Below are positions 16,322 through 26,070 of a DNA stretch of 64,000 nucleotides, piece by piece. The DNA comes from Paludibacteraceae bacterium. Lineage in GTDB: Bacteria > Bacteroidota > Bacteroidia > Bacteroidales > Paludibacteraceae. Made by a program: the position numbers and the translations under genes. The stretch lies in the NCBI GenBank assembly GCA_024401455.1, contig JAKSLA010000004.1, forward strand, positions 1 to 64,000. Reading direction: 5' to 3'. How positions within the stretch are numbered: the stretch's first letter is position 1; each line of letters starts with the position of its first letter. Under the pieces are notes generated by a model. The model searched no databases, was not told the origin of the DNA, and saw only the letters and a list, made by a program, of their open reading frames with translations.

Positions 16322-17307
16322 AACAAACGAATGAACTTCCGAATATTCGTTAAGGATACCGCCACAATTACAGACAACAATAAAAATGTCATTAAATTCA
16401 TGGTTGGGAAAACGGATAACATAACAACTTTTACTTTGTTGTGAGACAAATATAAATCATACGACAGGTTGGTTACCCATTTACTTGAAATATTACATTT
16501 TACATCAAAACAAGAAAAGAAAAAAAGAGCAAGGAATAAAATACAATAGTTAATCAATCCATGTAATAAAAGATGATTACATCGCAGAAAATATCCTAAC
16601 GCACATATTACTACGATTAGAGACAAATACCAATACTTTATTTTCACCACTTGCGACTTATATTCTGCGACCAACGCTCCCAATGCAAAAGCAAATATAG
16701 AGACAGAAGCAAATGGTGCTATGTAATAGTATGTTGCAATTGTCACACAAATAAGCCCTATCAACAATGTCAACAATGCCATACCCTTCCTTTTCTTTCT
16801 TGTTGCAAGATAAACATATAATAACAAGTATAAAACGAAGATAACCTTAACAAACCAAAGGACACTATCACAAAATTTAAATGCAAATACTCCTAACAGA
16901 TAAGCAGGTAAATTACTCAAATCCACCATTTCTGTCAAGCCAAAATAAACATCTTGTAAAGTAGGGAAAAAAAAGATAATTAATACCCACAATAGGGAAA
17001 TAAACACTGCGGGCAAATATACCTTAGTCAGTCTTCTTTTAATAAACGATTTGAAATTTAATTCTTGTGACAAAGTACTATACATTAACCCATACCCTGA
17101 CAAAAAGAAAAAGATGGAAACGCCTAAAAAGCCTCCTTGCGTGGACAAAAGTTTCATCAACAGTCCGACCTCTTTCCCACTATTTATTGCAGCCACAGCG
17201 TAATGATGGGATGCGACCATCAAACAACATAAGAATTTCATCCAATCTGTAAGATTTCGGTCTAAAGAGAAATCTCCTGTTCTATGTATCAATGAAATTC
17301 TTTTCAT
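16318..17307 (-). CDS. Acyltransferase family 3 (membrane O-acetyltransferase)
   Basis: A 329-residue integral membrane protein of the acyltransferase-3 family, which O-acetylates sugars. The N-terminal NLTDWMKFLCCLMVASHHYAV segment near residues 18-39 contains the family's histidine, followed by GGFLGVSIFFFLSGYGLMYS near 74-93 and the R-x-x-K-x-Y-x-P element RRLTKVYLPA. About ten hydrophobic helices follow. It probably decorates the first polysaccharide with acetyl groups; the target sugar is unknown. It begins directly after the flippase gene ends. Confidence 0.88.
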   Translation of the reverse strand: MKRISLIHRTGDFSLDRNLTDWMKFLCCLMVASHHYAVAAINSGKEVGLLMKLLSTQGGFLGVSIFFFLSGYGLMYSTLSQELNFKSFIKRRLTKVYLPAVFISLLWVLIIFFFPTLQDVYFGLTEMVDLSNLPAYLLGVFAFKFCDSVLWFVKVIFVLYLLLYVYLATRKKRKGMALLTLLIGLICVTIATYYYIAPFASVSIFAFALGALVAEYKSQVVKIKYWYLSLIVVICALGYFLRCNHLLLHGLINYCILFLALFFFSCFDVKCNISSKWVTNLSYDLYLSHNKVKVVMLSVFPTMNLMTFLLLSVIVAVSLTNIRKFIRLL

Positions 17308-18690
17308 TTAGTTGGTTGGTGAATTAAAAGGACTCATCTTACAAGCTCCTAATGATAGGAAAAAAGAAATGACCGACACTGATACTACTGACCAAGAATA
17401 AAATATAGCACCATTTTCTCCTTTACCAATCGTCAAGAGGACATAGACTAAAATGACCAATAACAGATCTCGAATCAACCGAATTACAAATAAAGTCCAG
17501 GGCCTCCCTTGAGCCATTAGTTCCGAACGAAATACAGTCGAACAAGCATCGAAAATCGTTGCAAAAGTCAATATCCTTAAAACTGACGGCATTCCTGCAA
17601 ACGATGTTCCATAAAAAGATGATATGAAACCAGCCATAAAATAAACAAATACAAATGGCACAAATGTACACAACAAATTGACCATAATAATTTTTCTCAT
17701 AGTAGACTGATGCGCATTTCCATCCGAAACCGTACTTGACAAATGAGACAATACCACATTTCCTAACAAAGAGGGAATCATATAAACTATTGTACTCCAC
17801 TGAGAAGATGCAGAATAGAGTCCCAATTCTCCCATTGAAGATAATTTTGTCAATAACATTATAGCCATCCAATGAGAGAAGGCAAAAGAACTTTCTTGTA
17901 ATGCGACAGGCAACGAAAACTGAAGCAGTTTCTTTTTATAACTAAAATTCTCCTGCCTTTCATACATTGCTTCTATCTTACGAATCGAAAGACAATTAAC
18001 AAGCACATTAAATGCTTGCGATAAAAGTAAAGCCAAAAGAGAACCTCTCAATCCTCCTAAATAGGTCAAAGGAACACTTAAAACTAGCAATGAGAACCCG
18101 GCACAAAGATTGTTACGAGCTACTTCCTTAAATTTTTTAGCCCCCGAAAGGATGCCTATTTGGGTGGTAGATAACGCTTTAAAAACGATAACAATGGACA
18201 ATGCGCGAAAAGAAAGCACCAATTTTGGTTCCTCTAAATAATCGGCAATTTGAGGAGCGAACACAAACAAAACCAATGCAACAGAAACACTAAAAGACAA
18301 TGTTATCCAAAGTGCATCCTGAATAATATTCTTCACATGAAAAGGATGCTCTTGGATAGATGATGCTATGAATTTAGTAGAAGTAAAACCTAACCCAAAT
18401 GTTGCAAATGAGGCAACATAAAACATCGTTGTTTTTACCACTCCATATTCACCATACAAATCCTTGCCCAAAAAACGAGCTATTATGATACCGGCAAGCA
18501 ACAACAAGGCATTTCCCGCCCCATTGCCAAATACAGCCCAAAACGAATCCTTGAAGAGATTGCTATTCAACAATCTCTCCTTTAGTTGTTTCACTTGCAA
18601 ATCCAATAGAAAATGTTTATTGAATTTATTTTTTATAAAAAAAACATGTTCCTTTTCAAATGCACATATTCCCCTACAACTCCCCATCAC
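17308..18690 (-). CDS. Polysaccharide flippase (Wzx-like)
   Basis: An oligosaccharide flippase of the MATE/MOP superfamily, up to 460 residues with about 12 helices; the first conserved segment is FWAVFGNGAGNALLLLAGIIIARFLGKDLYGEYG (residues 49-82). It would turn the lipid-linked repeat unit across the inner membrane. The start is uncertain: the ATG at 18690 overlaps the dehydrogenase gene by 17 bp and gives an unusual N-terminus (MMGSCRGICAFEKEH), whereas a GTG at 18594 would give a more typical short cytoplasmic tail. Confidence 0.88.
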   Translation of the reverse strand: MMGSCRGICAFEKEHVFFIKNKFNKHFLLDLQVKQLKERLLNSNLFKDSFWAVFGNGAGNALLLLAGIIIARFLGKDLYGEYGVVKTTMFYVASFATFGLGFTSTKFIASSIQEHPFHVKNIIQDALWITLSFSVSVALVLFVFAPQIADYLEEPKLVLSFRALSIVIVFKALSTTQIGILSGAKKFKEVARNNLCAGFSLLVLSVPLTYLGGLRGSLLALLLSQAFNVLVNCLSIRKIEAMYERQENFSYKKKLLQFSLPVALQESSFAFSHWMAIMLLTKLSSMGELGLYSASSQWSTIVYMIPSLLGNVVLSHLSSTVSDGNAHQSTMRKIIMVNLLCTFVPFVFVYFMAGFISSFYGTSFAGMPSVLRILTFATIFDACSTVFRSELMAQGRPWTLFVIRLIRDLLLVILVYVLLTIGKGENGAIFYSWSVVSVSVISFFLSLGACKMSPFNSPTN

Positions 18691-19939
18691 TCTCCCCCCT
18701 CTCCAGCACGCCTTTCACATCATATACCACGCCATTTTGTGTGGCGAGGGCACGGAGGTCGAGTGAAAGGAACTCCTTGTGGGCCACGGCTAAGACGACG
18801 GCGGCAAACGGACCTTGGGGCAAAGTGGTGGTGACCTCGATACCATACTCGCGTTTCACTTGTGCTGGGTCAGCCCAAGGGTCGTAGATGGTGATGGCTG
18901 ATGTATATTCCGCGAACGTGTGGTAGATATCCACCACCTTCGTGTTGCGTATGTCGGGACAGTTCTCCTTGAAGGTGATGCCCAAGATGAGGATGCGTGC
19001 GTCTTTCACCAGCACCCCTTTCTTGTTCATGCACTTGATGGTCTGCTCGGCCACATAGGCTCCCATGCCATCGTTCAAACGGCGGGCAGACGACATGATG
19101 CGCGGTAGCACACCATAGACCTGCGCCTTCTGGATGAGATAGTAGGGGTCGACCGAAATGCAGTGGCCCCCGACCAAACCGGGCTTCATCTTGATGAAGT
19201 TCCACTTCGTGGCGGCTGCCTCAATCACATCGTTGGTGTTGATGCCCATGGCGTTGAATATCTTCGCCAACTCGTTCATGAAGGCAATGTTGACGTCGCG
19301 CTGCGAATTCTCAATGATTTTGGAAGCCTCTGCCACACGAATGCTCGGTGCCTTGTGCGTACCGTTGAGCAAAACGCTGTTGTAAAGTGCATCGACACGG
19401 TCGGCCACTTCAGGCGTAGAGCCAGAGGTGACTTTCTTGATCTTCTCCACCGTATGCTCTTTGTCGCCCGGGTTGACTCGCTCAGGCGAATAGCCGGCAA
19501 AAAAGTCAACATTGTAGGTCAATCCAGAGACACGCTCCACCTCGGGGATGCACTCCTCCTCGGTGACGCCCGGATAGACGGTCGATTCGTAAATCACGAC
19601 ATCTCCCTTCGAGATGACCCTTCCCACGGTCTGACTAGCCGAAAGCAAAGGCGTCAAATCGGGGCGATTGTTCACATCCACAGGCGTAGGAACCGCCACA
19701 ATATAGATGTTGCACCCACGAATCTCCTCCTCGTCTGTCGTACAACGGAATCCTGCCGCCAAAGCCTGCTTCAGCAACTCGTCCGAAACCTCAAGCGTGG
19801 CGTCATGCCCCGCCATCAGCGCATCAACACGCGCCTGATTCCGATCAAAACCGACCGTTTCATATTTCGTAGAAAAGAGTCGTGCCAAAGGCAATCCGAC
19901 ATAACCTAACCCGATTACTCCTATTTTCTCCTGACTCAT
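18674..19939 (-). CDS. UDP-N-acetylhexosamine 6-dehydrogenase (TviB/WbpA-like)
   Basis: A 421-residue nucleotide-sugar dehydrogenase. The NAD fold opens with IGVIGLGYVGLPLARLF; SPERVNPGDKEHTVEKIKK is characteristic of the UDP-HexNAc branch; the catalytic cysteine is in GGHCISVDPYYL near residue 263. It should oxidise UDP-GlcNAc (or UDP-GalNAc/ManNAc) to the uronic acid with 2 NAD. This branch is distinct from the UDP-glucose dehydrogenase at 55-56.5 kb. GC is clearly higher here than in the flippase next to it, which suggests a different origin. Confidence 0.9.
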   Translation of the reverse strand: MSQEKIGVIGLGYVGLPLARLFSTKYETVGFDRNQARVDALMAGHDATLEVSDELLKQALAAGFRCTTDEEEIRGCNIYIVAVPTPVDVNNRPDLTPLLSASQTVGRVISKGDVVIYESTVYPGVTEEECIPEVERVSGLTYNVDFFAGYSPERVNPGDKEHTVEKIKKVTSGSTPEVADRVDALYNSVLLNGTHKAPSIRVAEASKIIENSQRDVNIAFMNELAKIFNAMGINTNDVIEAAATKWNFIKMKPGLVGGHCISVDPYYLIQKAQVYGVLPRIMSSARRLNDGMGAYVAEQTIKCMNKKGVLVKDARILILGITFKENCPDIRNTKVVDIYHTFAEYTSAITIYDPWADPAQVKREYGIEVTTTLPQGPFAAVVLAVAHKEFLSLDLRALATQNGVVYDVKGVLERGESDGEL

Positions 19940-20121
19940 GGATTTTTCAAGGATTTATTCACATCATTGCACAGCTTCGCCTTTCTGACTAACATGCCTT
20001 TGGATGGGGGACATATCGCCAAAATACGGAATTATTACAAAAATAGTCAATATATTCGAATTGGAATGATTTCTTGGTAGAGTTTTCGGTCGAAAAACAG
20101 GGCATTTCTTCTATTTTTTCC

Positions 20122-21300
20122 TCACTTTATCTCAATTAAGTCCAACCCCTTCTGGCAAGCCTCAACAGCCACAGGGACAGCATCAGCCTGTGCCAAAACA
20201 CATGCCACACGATCCAAACTATTATGCACGCACTGCGCCACATCTCCTTCTTGTTTGAACATCTGAACAGACTTTACGTTCGGCACCTGCAAAGCCTTCT
20301 CTTTCCCCTCGATAGAGCGGATTACCCCTATATCCGAGCCTAAGAAACGGACGGCTCCTGCCTTGTGAAGAGTGGGGGTAAAATCGGGTTCTATGCCCAA
20401 AGATATTTCAATGGCGGCCTTCACCATATCAATACCCGTAGAATAGGGCACCAAATGCGTCGTAATGCAGTCGCCACCCATGCGGGCTCCCAACTCGACC
20501 ATCTTTGGACCGTCGGCTGTCAGTATTATCTCCACATGCGCCGGACAGTTGTCTATTCCAACGGCAAGCACCGCTCTCGAAGCCAAATCCCGAATGCGGG
20601 CCAAATCTGTTTCAGCCAACTGCGAAGGTTGCGAATGCCCCATCTCTACAAAATATGGAGCACCAGTCGTCAATTTGTCGGTTACAGCAAGTACATGAGG
20701 AACGCCTTGATAGACAATAATTTCCACACTAACCTCCTTGCCCTGCATATACTCTTCCACGATGACATGGCCAGCGCGTGATTGCGAACGGCTATATTGG
20801 TAAGCGTCCGTCAATTCTGAGGCATCAGTGACCAGGACCACACCTCGGCTACCCGCATTGTCGGTTGGCTTCATCACACATGGATACGTGAACGCACTAC
20901 AACAAGACGACAAGTCAGCCTGATCCTTTAGGTAGTAATACCAAGGCGACTCGATATTGTTTGCCTTGAACGCCTTGATCATCTCATACTTATCCGTTGA
21001 TTTCAGTGCCGTTTCCTCCGAAATGCCTGGCAAACCCAAGAGCGTCGTGGCTGCCGCAATGGAACGCATCGGCATATCCGTCGCAAGCGTCATGATACCA
21101 TCGGGCTGATAATCACGGGCGACAGCACAAATAGCGGGAATATCAATCGTACTGGCATTATAATACTTATCGGCACAAGGAATGCCCACCGCATTCGGAT
21201 TGTAATCCGCCACGGCTACATTTAACCCCATCTCTTTTGCTTTTAAAATTGCCGGAAGTTGTAATGCAGAAGCCCCTACGATTAATAATTTTTTCGTCAT
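20122..21300 (-). CDS. ATP-grasp ligase
   Basis: A 392-residue ATP-grasp enzyme with a preATP-grasp Rossmann domain (KLLIVGASALQLPAILKAKEMG), a central ATP-grasp domain (CVMKPTDNAGSRGVVLV near residue 140, VIVEEYMQGKEVSVEIIV near 183) and metal/ATP residues in HVEIILT...KMVELGARMGGD near 257-277. Such stand-alone ligases join a carboxylate to an amine. In a polysaccharide locus with a hexuronic-acid dehydrogenase it could amidate a uronic acid or attach an amino acid; that is inference. It is separated from both neighbours by about 180-200 bp. Confidence 0.82.
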   Translation of the reverse strand: MTKKLLIVGASALQLPAILKAKEMGLNVAVADYNPNAVGIPCADKYYNASTIDIPAICAVARDYQPDGIMTLATDMPMRSIAAATTLLGLPGISEETALKSTDKYEMIKAFKANNIESPWYYYLKDQADLSSCCSAFTYPCVMKPTDNAGSRGVVLVTDASELTDAYQYSRSQSRAGHVIVEEYMQGKEVSVEIIVYQGVPHVLAVTDKLTTGAPYFVEMGHSQPSQLAETDLARIRDLASRAVLAVGIDNCPAHVEIILTADGPKMVELGARMGGDCITTHLVPYSTGIDMVKAAIEISLGIEPDFTPTLHKAGAVRFLGSDIGVIRSIEGKEKALQVPNVKSVQMFKQEGDVAQCVHNSLDRVACVLAQADAVPVAVEACQKGLDLIEIK

Positions 21301-21401
21301 CTTTCTATCAAATCAATCCCGATGTAAAGATAATGATGATTTATGAATTTGCAATCAACATTATAAACTCATTCTATCATTTTTGTATGATGCAACAAAA
21401 A

Positions 21402-21420
21402 AGGGGCACCGATGGCCCCT
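21402..21420 (-). terminator. Intrinsic terminator downstream of gmd
   Basis: AGGGGC (21402-21407) pairs with GCCCCT (21415-21420). On the minus strand a T-rich run follows (complement of CAACAAAAAA, 21394-21401). It should end the fcl-gmd transcript about 80 bp after the gmd stop. Confidence 0.6.
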
Positions 21421-21498
21421 TTCTTCGTTCGTTGGATGTTCCTTACCTCTCCAAAGGCAAGGTCGTTCTATTTTCTTTAAAATCCGAAATCGGAATTC

Positions 21499-22596
21499 TC
21501 ACTTCACCACGCCCTTCTCCAAATATTCCGCCAAATTGACGCGGACTTTGGATGCCTCGCTATCGACCCGCACCTTTGCCACATCATGACGGACCATCAA
21601 CTCCACCAACTGCTCGAACGAGGTCTTCTGCGGATTCCATCCCAGTTCTCGCTTCGCCTTGGTCGGATCACCCCAAAGATTGACAACGTCCGTCGGACGG
21701 TAGAAGTCCTCGCTCACGGCAACGACCACCTTGCCCGTCTTGACATCGATGCCCTTTTCGTCCACCCCTTTGCCTTCCCATCTCAACTCGATGCCGGCAT
21801 GATGAAACGCCAAGGTGGCAAACTCACGCACAGTGTGCTGAACACCCGTGGCAATGACGAAATCCTCCGGCTTGTCGTGCTGAAGGATGAGCCACATACA
21901 CTCCACGTAGTCCTTGGCATAGCCCCAATCACGAAGAGAGTCGAGGTTGCCCAAATAGAGGCAATCTTGTTTGCCTTGCGCTATTCGCGCTGCCGCCAGA
22001 GTGATTTTACGGGTGACGAATGTCTCTCCCCTACGCTCCGACTCGTGGTTGAACAGGATGCCGGAGCAACAGAACATATCGTATGCTTCTCGATACTCCT
22101 TGATGATCCAAAATCCATAGAGTTTAGCCACCGCATAGGGCGAATAGGGATGGAACGGTGTATCCTCGTTCTGCGGCACCTCCTCCACTTTGCCATAAAG
22201 TTCGGAAGTGGAGGCTTGGTATATTTTGCACGTCTTCTCCAAATGGTTGGTACGCACCGCCTCCAAGATACGCAACACACCTACGGCATCCACGTCGGCC
22301 GTATATTCCGGTGCATCAAACGACACCTGCACGTGCGACTGTGCCGCCAAGTTATAAATCTCCGTAGGCTGCACCTCCCCGACCAACTTGACAAGCGACA
22401 TGGAATCGCCCATATCGGCATAGTGGAGGTGGAAGTTAGGGGTCCCTTCCAAATGTGCGATACGCTCACGGTAATCGACCGACGAGCGGCGGATAATGCC
22501 ATGCACCTCGTACCCTTTGGCCAAAAGGAACTCGCTCAGATAGGAGCCGTCCTGGCCTGTCACACCGGTAATAAGCGCTATGTTTTTCTTTGACAT
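21499..22596 (-). CDS. gmd: GDP-mannose 4,6-dehydratase
   Basis: Gmd converts GDP-mannose to GDP-4-keto-6-deoxy-mannose. The 365-residue protein has the NADP motif [17 protein letters not shown] (residues 9-25), [16 protein letters not shown], the catalytic Y-x3-K in [13 protein letters not shown] and [16 protein letters not shown], all typical of the family. It follows fcl by 54 bp, so both GDP-fucose genes form one unit; its substrate would come from ManC at 53.9-55.1 kb. Confidence 0.97.
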   Translation of the reverse strand: MSKKNIALITGVTGQDGSYLSEFLLAKGYEVHGIIRRSSVDYRERIAHLEGTPNFHLHYADMGDSMSLVKLVGEVQPTEIYNLAAQSHVQVSFDAPEYTADVDAVGVLRILEAVRTNHLEKTCKIYQASTSELYGKVEEVPQNEDTPFHPYSPYAVAKLYGFWIIKEYREAYDMFCCSGILFNHESERRGETFVTRKITLAAARIAQGKQDCLYLGNLDSLRDWGYAKDYVECMWLILQHDKPEDFVIATGVQHTVREFATLAFHHAGIELRWEGKGVDEKGIDVKTGKVVVAVSEDFYRPTDVVNLWGDPTKAKRELGWNPQKTSFEQLVELMVRHDVAKVRVDSEASKVRVNLAEYLEKGVVK

Positions 22597-22650
22597 GTCT
22601 TTCTATTTTATTCATTAGGGGTTTCTTGAACTTAGAAGTTCCCCTTAACA

Positions 22651-23592
22651 TTAACGTTCTGCACGCATCGGATTTTCGAGGAAATCCTTATATGCCAGAC
22701 GGATACCCTCTTCCAACTCCGTCTTGTAGTGCCAGCCCAACTTCTCGGCCTTGCTGACATCCAACAATTTGCGGGGCGTACCGTTCGGGCGGGTGGTGTC
22801 CCATTGGATTTCACCTTCATACCCAACCACCTTGGCCACCAGTTCGGTGAGGCCTTTGATGGTAATCTCTTTTCCCGTTCCGGCATTGACCGTCTCATTG
22901 CCGCTATAATTGTTCATGAGGAAGACGCAGAGGTTGGCCAAGTCGTCCACATAAAGGAACTCACGCAACGGAGAGCCGTCGCCCCAACAAGTGACCACTT
23001 TCAAGCCCGCCTCCTTCGCCTCGTGGAAACGACGGATAAGGGCCGGCAACACATGCGAATGTTCGGGATGGTAATTGTCGTTCGGCCCATAAAGGTTGGT
23101 CGGCATCAAGGAGATGTAGTCCGTACCGTACTGTTTGTTGAGGTATTCGCAATATTTCAAGCCGCTGATTTTGGCGAGAGCATACGCCTCATTAGTCTTC
23201 TCCAGTTCGGAGGTGAGCAGGCACGACTCAGGCATAGGCTGAGGAGCCATGCGAGGATAGATGCAACTGGAGCCCAAGAACTCCAGTTTCTTGCAACCGT
23301 TCTTCCAGGCACTATGTATGACGTTCATCTCCAAGATCATATTGTCGTACATGAAGTCGGCCAGGGCATTTTGGTTGGCGATGATGCCCCCCACCTTGGC
23401 TGCGGCCAAGAATACATATTCGGGCTTCTCCTGAGCGAAGAAGGCCTCCACCCTATCTTGGCGTGTCAAATCCAACTCCTTGTGTGTGCGTGTCACGATG
23501 TTGGTATAGCCCTGACGCTCCAACTCACGCACAATGGCCGAGCCCACCATCCCCCGATGACCCGCCACATATATTTTTGAATCTTTGTTCAT
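22651..23592 (-). CDS. fcl: GDP-L-fucose synthase
   Basis: Fcl (WcaG) epimerises and reduces GDP-4-keto-6-deoxy-mannose to GDP-L-fucose. It is 313 residues with GHRGMVGSAIVRELE at the N-terminus, the FLGSSCIYP segment near residue 107, the Y-x3-K of YALAKISGLKYCE near 136, and MPTNLYGPNDNYHPEHSHV. It sits immediately upstream of gmd in transcription order. GC is high and codon use resembles the flanking chromosome rather than the AT-rich glycosyltransferases. Confidence 0.97.
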   Translation of the reverse strand: MNKDSKIYVAGHRGMVGSAIVRELERQGYTNIVTRTHKELDLTRQDRVEAFFAQEKPEYVFLAAAKVGGIIANQNALADFMYDNMILEMNVIHSAWKNGCKKLEFLGSSCIYPRMAPQPMPESCLLTSELEKTNEAYALAKISGLKYCEYLNKQYGTDYISLMPTNLYGPNDNYHPEHSHVLPALIRRFHEAKEAGLKVVTCWGDGSPLREFLYVDDLANLCVFLMNNYSGNETVNAGTGKEITIKGLTELVAKVVGYEGEIQWDTTRPNGTPRKLLDVSKAEKLGWHYKTELEEGIRLAYKDFLENPMRAER

Positions 23593-23753
23593 GATAAATA
23601 TTTTTGAACTTGGGAGAGAAGAAGAAGCCCCCTTTGTGCTTCAGACTGAAGTCTTCGAAGGTATTCCCCAAACCTCTGTTTCCCTAACAATTCAGTGTAT
23701 TCCTTTTTAGACCTTTACCAACTATAAACCAAAGAATTTTCTGCATCCTAATG

Positions 23754-24161
23754 CTAAATAACCTTTGGAATAGTCATTACATCGTCTTCTGTAAGAGGGG
23801 CATACGCTCCGTCCTTACAATCCATGAAGACAGTTCCTGACTCAAGGCTCTCCATATTGTGCCAAACACCTACGGGAACACTAAATCCGAAATTGTCACC
23901 TCCCGCTTCGCATATCTCCGATTGGGTTAGGCAACCATTCTCATCATAGATGTTTTGGCGCACTTTGCCTCTTAGTAGAATCACAACCTCCGTACTCATC
24001 ATGTGACGATGTATCGGAACAACCGTACCAGGTTCAACGGCATTGAGCATGCGCTGGCTATGATCTTGCGAAGAGGTGCGCAAATCAAAGTTCATCCGCA
24101 GACGAGGCGAATTCTGGGCTTGCTGCGTAAGCTCGTCCAACAACACTTTATCGATTTTCAT
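23754..24161 (-). CDS. wbuC: WbuC-family cupin metalloprotein (first copy)
   Basis: A 135-residue cupin. A short N-terminal helix (KIDKVLLDELTQQAQNSPR) is followed by RLRMNFDLRTSSQDHSQRMLNAVEPGTVVPIHRH, whose two histidines would bind a metal, then VILLRGKVRQNIYDENG and a C-terminal strand with VWHNMESLESG. WbuC proteins are widespread in O-antigen loci but have no firmly assigned reaction. The sequence is about half identical by eye to the second copy at 44272-44796. It lies between fcl and the ATPase/nuclease-like pair. Confidence 0.85.
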   Translation of the reverse strand: MKIDKVLLDELTQQAQNSPRLRMNFDLRTSSQDHSQRMLNAVEPGTVVPIHRHMMSTEVVILLRGKVRQNIYDENGCLTQSEICEAGGDNFGFSVPVGVWHNMESLESGTVFMDCKDGAYAPLTEDDVMTIPKVI

Positions 24162-24318
24162 AGTTTGTTGATGATATTAAACATACCTACAATTTTGAAA
24201 ACAAGTTCTGTCACAAGATGTATCGTAAAAATTATCGCATATGTCACCATAAACCATTCCTGATTTTTATTAACACCTATAAATTCATAAGTTCGCTTCC
24301 AAGTTTAGGCACAGCGAC

Positions 24319-24744
24319 TTAATATAATTTTACATCCAACCGTTTCTCTCGAACCAATAATTCCGAACGGTACTTTTTCCTAAAGACAAGAGCCTTTTGC
24401 TGAATCTTTGTAGTGTATGACGGTGCGACATTCGTACCGACCACATATGCATGTCGATTTTCGTCGCATTCACCAAGCATCAATATAGTTGCCTCCAATT
24501 GCTCAATGGCATGCATCACATCTGAACCTTTAAGCTCAACATACCGTTCTTCTCTTTCGTCATCAGACACCAATAAATTATCACATTTACTACATTTCGT
24601 GTCTTTGACAGCCCCTCCATCGACCTGCACTTTTTTATACATCCGACGTTCCGGATTCAAAAAAATAATCTTCCGATTGTTCTCTTCAAACTTAATATTT
24701 GTATCGGATGTTGGCTGGACAAATTCCGCTGATACGTTTCTCAT
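24319..24744 (-). CDS. Small PD-(D/E)XK-like protein paired with ATPase (module 1)
   Basis: A 141-residue protein of no family I can name. Residues 48-72 hold DTKCSKCDNLLV then RYVELKG: Asp55 and Glu70-x-Lys72 are spaced as in the PD-(D/E)XK nuclease fold, and the following helix has Gln82 (HAIEQLEATI), as many such nucleases do. A Cys-x-x-Cys (51/54) precedes the aspartate. The C-terminus is strongly basic. Its ATG overlaps the ATPase stop (ATGA), which implies coupled synthesis. I infer a nuclease effector regulated by the ATPase; the fold is inferred from motif spacing only. Confidence 0.65.
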   Translation of the reverse strand: MRNVSAEFVQPTSDTNIKFEENNRKIIFLNPERRMYKKVQVDGGAVKDTKCSKCDNLLVSDDEREERYVELKGSDVMHAIEQLEATILMLGECDENRHAYVVGTNVAPSYTTKIQQKALVFRKKYRSELLVREKRLDVKLY

Positions 24745-25916
24745 AGGCTCAACAAGAAATTAAAATCATCGGATATCTCCTGCGAGGCTGAATCAAGTGC
24801 ATCTGCGGATATCAGATTAAGTTCTTCATCCATGATCGACGTAACCTTTCCGTCCTTTATTGCAAAAGCAGCCACGTCGCTTGGTGTCAATGTCTGACGT
24901 TTTTCAAACCGACGCCCCACCTTCTCGGCCATCTCTTTGGATGAAGCCATCATCTCCCCTGCCATTATAAGATTGTTGAGTGCCGTCATGATGTAAGGAC
25001 TATGTGTTGCGACAAAGCAAAAATGCTTCTTTCTGCCGTTAAGCATACTTACCAACGAGTAAACGAAGTCTTTCTGCGTCGAGGGGAAGATATGAGCTTC
25101 TGGCTCTTCTATAAACAAATCCGTGTGATGAGGAGTCAACATGTTGTCAACAATCTCCTTCTGTTTTTCATAAGGCAATTCGGCACAGTCGCATGCCACA
25201 ATCTCCTCAAGATTATTACGCAAGATGGATTCCTCCACTTTTGTCTGTTTCTCTGCAAAGAACTCTTTTGTGAGATATCGCAACATGACAAAAAGAGGAG
25301 TCAGCGACTGCAAACCGCTGGAAGCATTGGTGAGGTCGAGTTCACCTCCGTTAGGCATCACGATACGATCCGACTTATCCGGGGAGTTGTATCTATAGCT
25401 GAACGGAAGGCCAAGAATTCGTTCTTTCTTTGCGAAATTTTTTCTGGCGAACTCCCACTCCTTCATAAAGTCCAGGATATTATTATTATTCATAGACACC
25501 TGGTACCAGTTGGGGATAGCAGCCACAAGATTACGTTCAGACGGAATGTAAGCAATCTTCGTGCGACGGTAACTCCACCTCTTTGCGGCTTTGCCCCAAA
25601 GACACTCACAGTTGTTCGTCTTAGCATCGTAAGCAAACGAGATAGCATCATTTTCATACTTGATGAACGTATCCTGATGCATATACCCTTCCAACTTATG
25701 AAATTGAAGCAGGTTCTGAACAAAGAATGCCGGTTGGCAATATTTGTCGGGATTCTGCGACAAGGCTATCTGCCGTTCCATCCAATCGCAGAAACAGGCC
25801 ACTTTGAGCACAGTACTCTTGCCTGAACTTTGTGGTCCAAGAATCACATTGACGCGTTTCAGATCAATGCAAACCGTCTCGATCGGTCCGAAATTGTGAA
25901 TTGTCAGTCGCCTCAT
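24741..25916 (-). CDS. SMC/ABC-like AAA ATPase (module 1)
   Basis: A 391-residue ATPase of the AAA_15/AAA_21 (OLD-like) group. The start is set by an AGGAGAG ribosome site 8-9 bases before the ATG at 25916; the frame runs on to 25943 but that would bury the site. Walker A is GPQSSGKST (27-35), YIPSER lies at 123-128, the ABC-signature-like SSGLQS at 199-204, Walker B with tandem glutamates at 266-273 (DLFIEEPE) and THSPY at 304-308. No TOPRIM domain is present. It is the upstream member of the two-gene module, at the head of the first polysaccharide cluster. Role in defence is inferred. Confidence 0.88.
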   Translation of the reverse strand: MRRLTIHNFGPIETVCIDLKRVNVILGPQSSGKSTVLKVACFCDWMERQIALSQNPDKYCQPAFFVQNLLQFHKLEGYMHQDTFIKYENDAISFAYDAKTNNCECLWGKAAKRWSYRRTKIAYIPSERNLVAAIPNWYQVSMNNNNILDFMKEWEFARKNFAKKERILGLPFSYRYNSPDKSDRIVMPNGGELDLTNASSGLQSLTPLFVMLRYLTKEFFAEKQTKVEESILRNNLEEIVACDCAELPYEKQKEIVDNMLTPHHTDLFIEEPEAHIFPSTQKDFVYSLVSMLNGRKKHFCFVATHSPYIMTALNNLIMAGEMMASSKEMAEKVGRRFEKRQTLTPSDVAAFAIKDGKVTSIMDEELNLISADALDSASQEISDDFNFLLSL

Positions 25917-26070
25917 ATCTTTATCTCTCCTTTCTACATTCAAAGATTACTGCGAAATTACAATTTTTCCGTTGAATTTCAATAGAGAAGAGGCTATACT
26001 GCTATTCGCAATAAAAACGCTATAGCTATACATACTAATGCGATCCGAGGTTATGAGAAGAGCCTAAATC

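Noticed and set aside
21586..22593. Long plus-strand frame of 335 codons
   Set aside because: Antisense to gmd; its composition is that of a mirrored coding strand.
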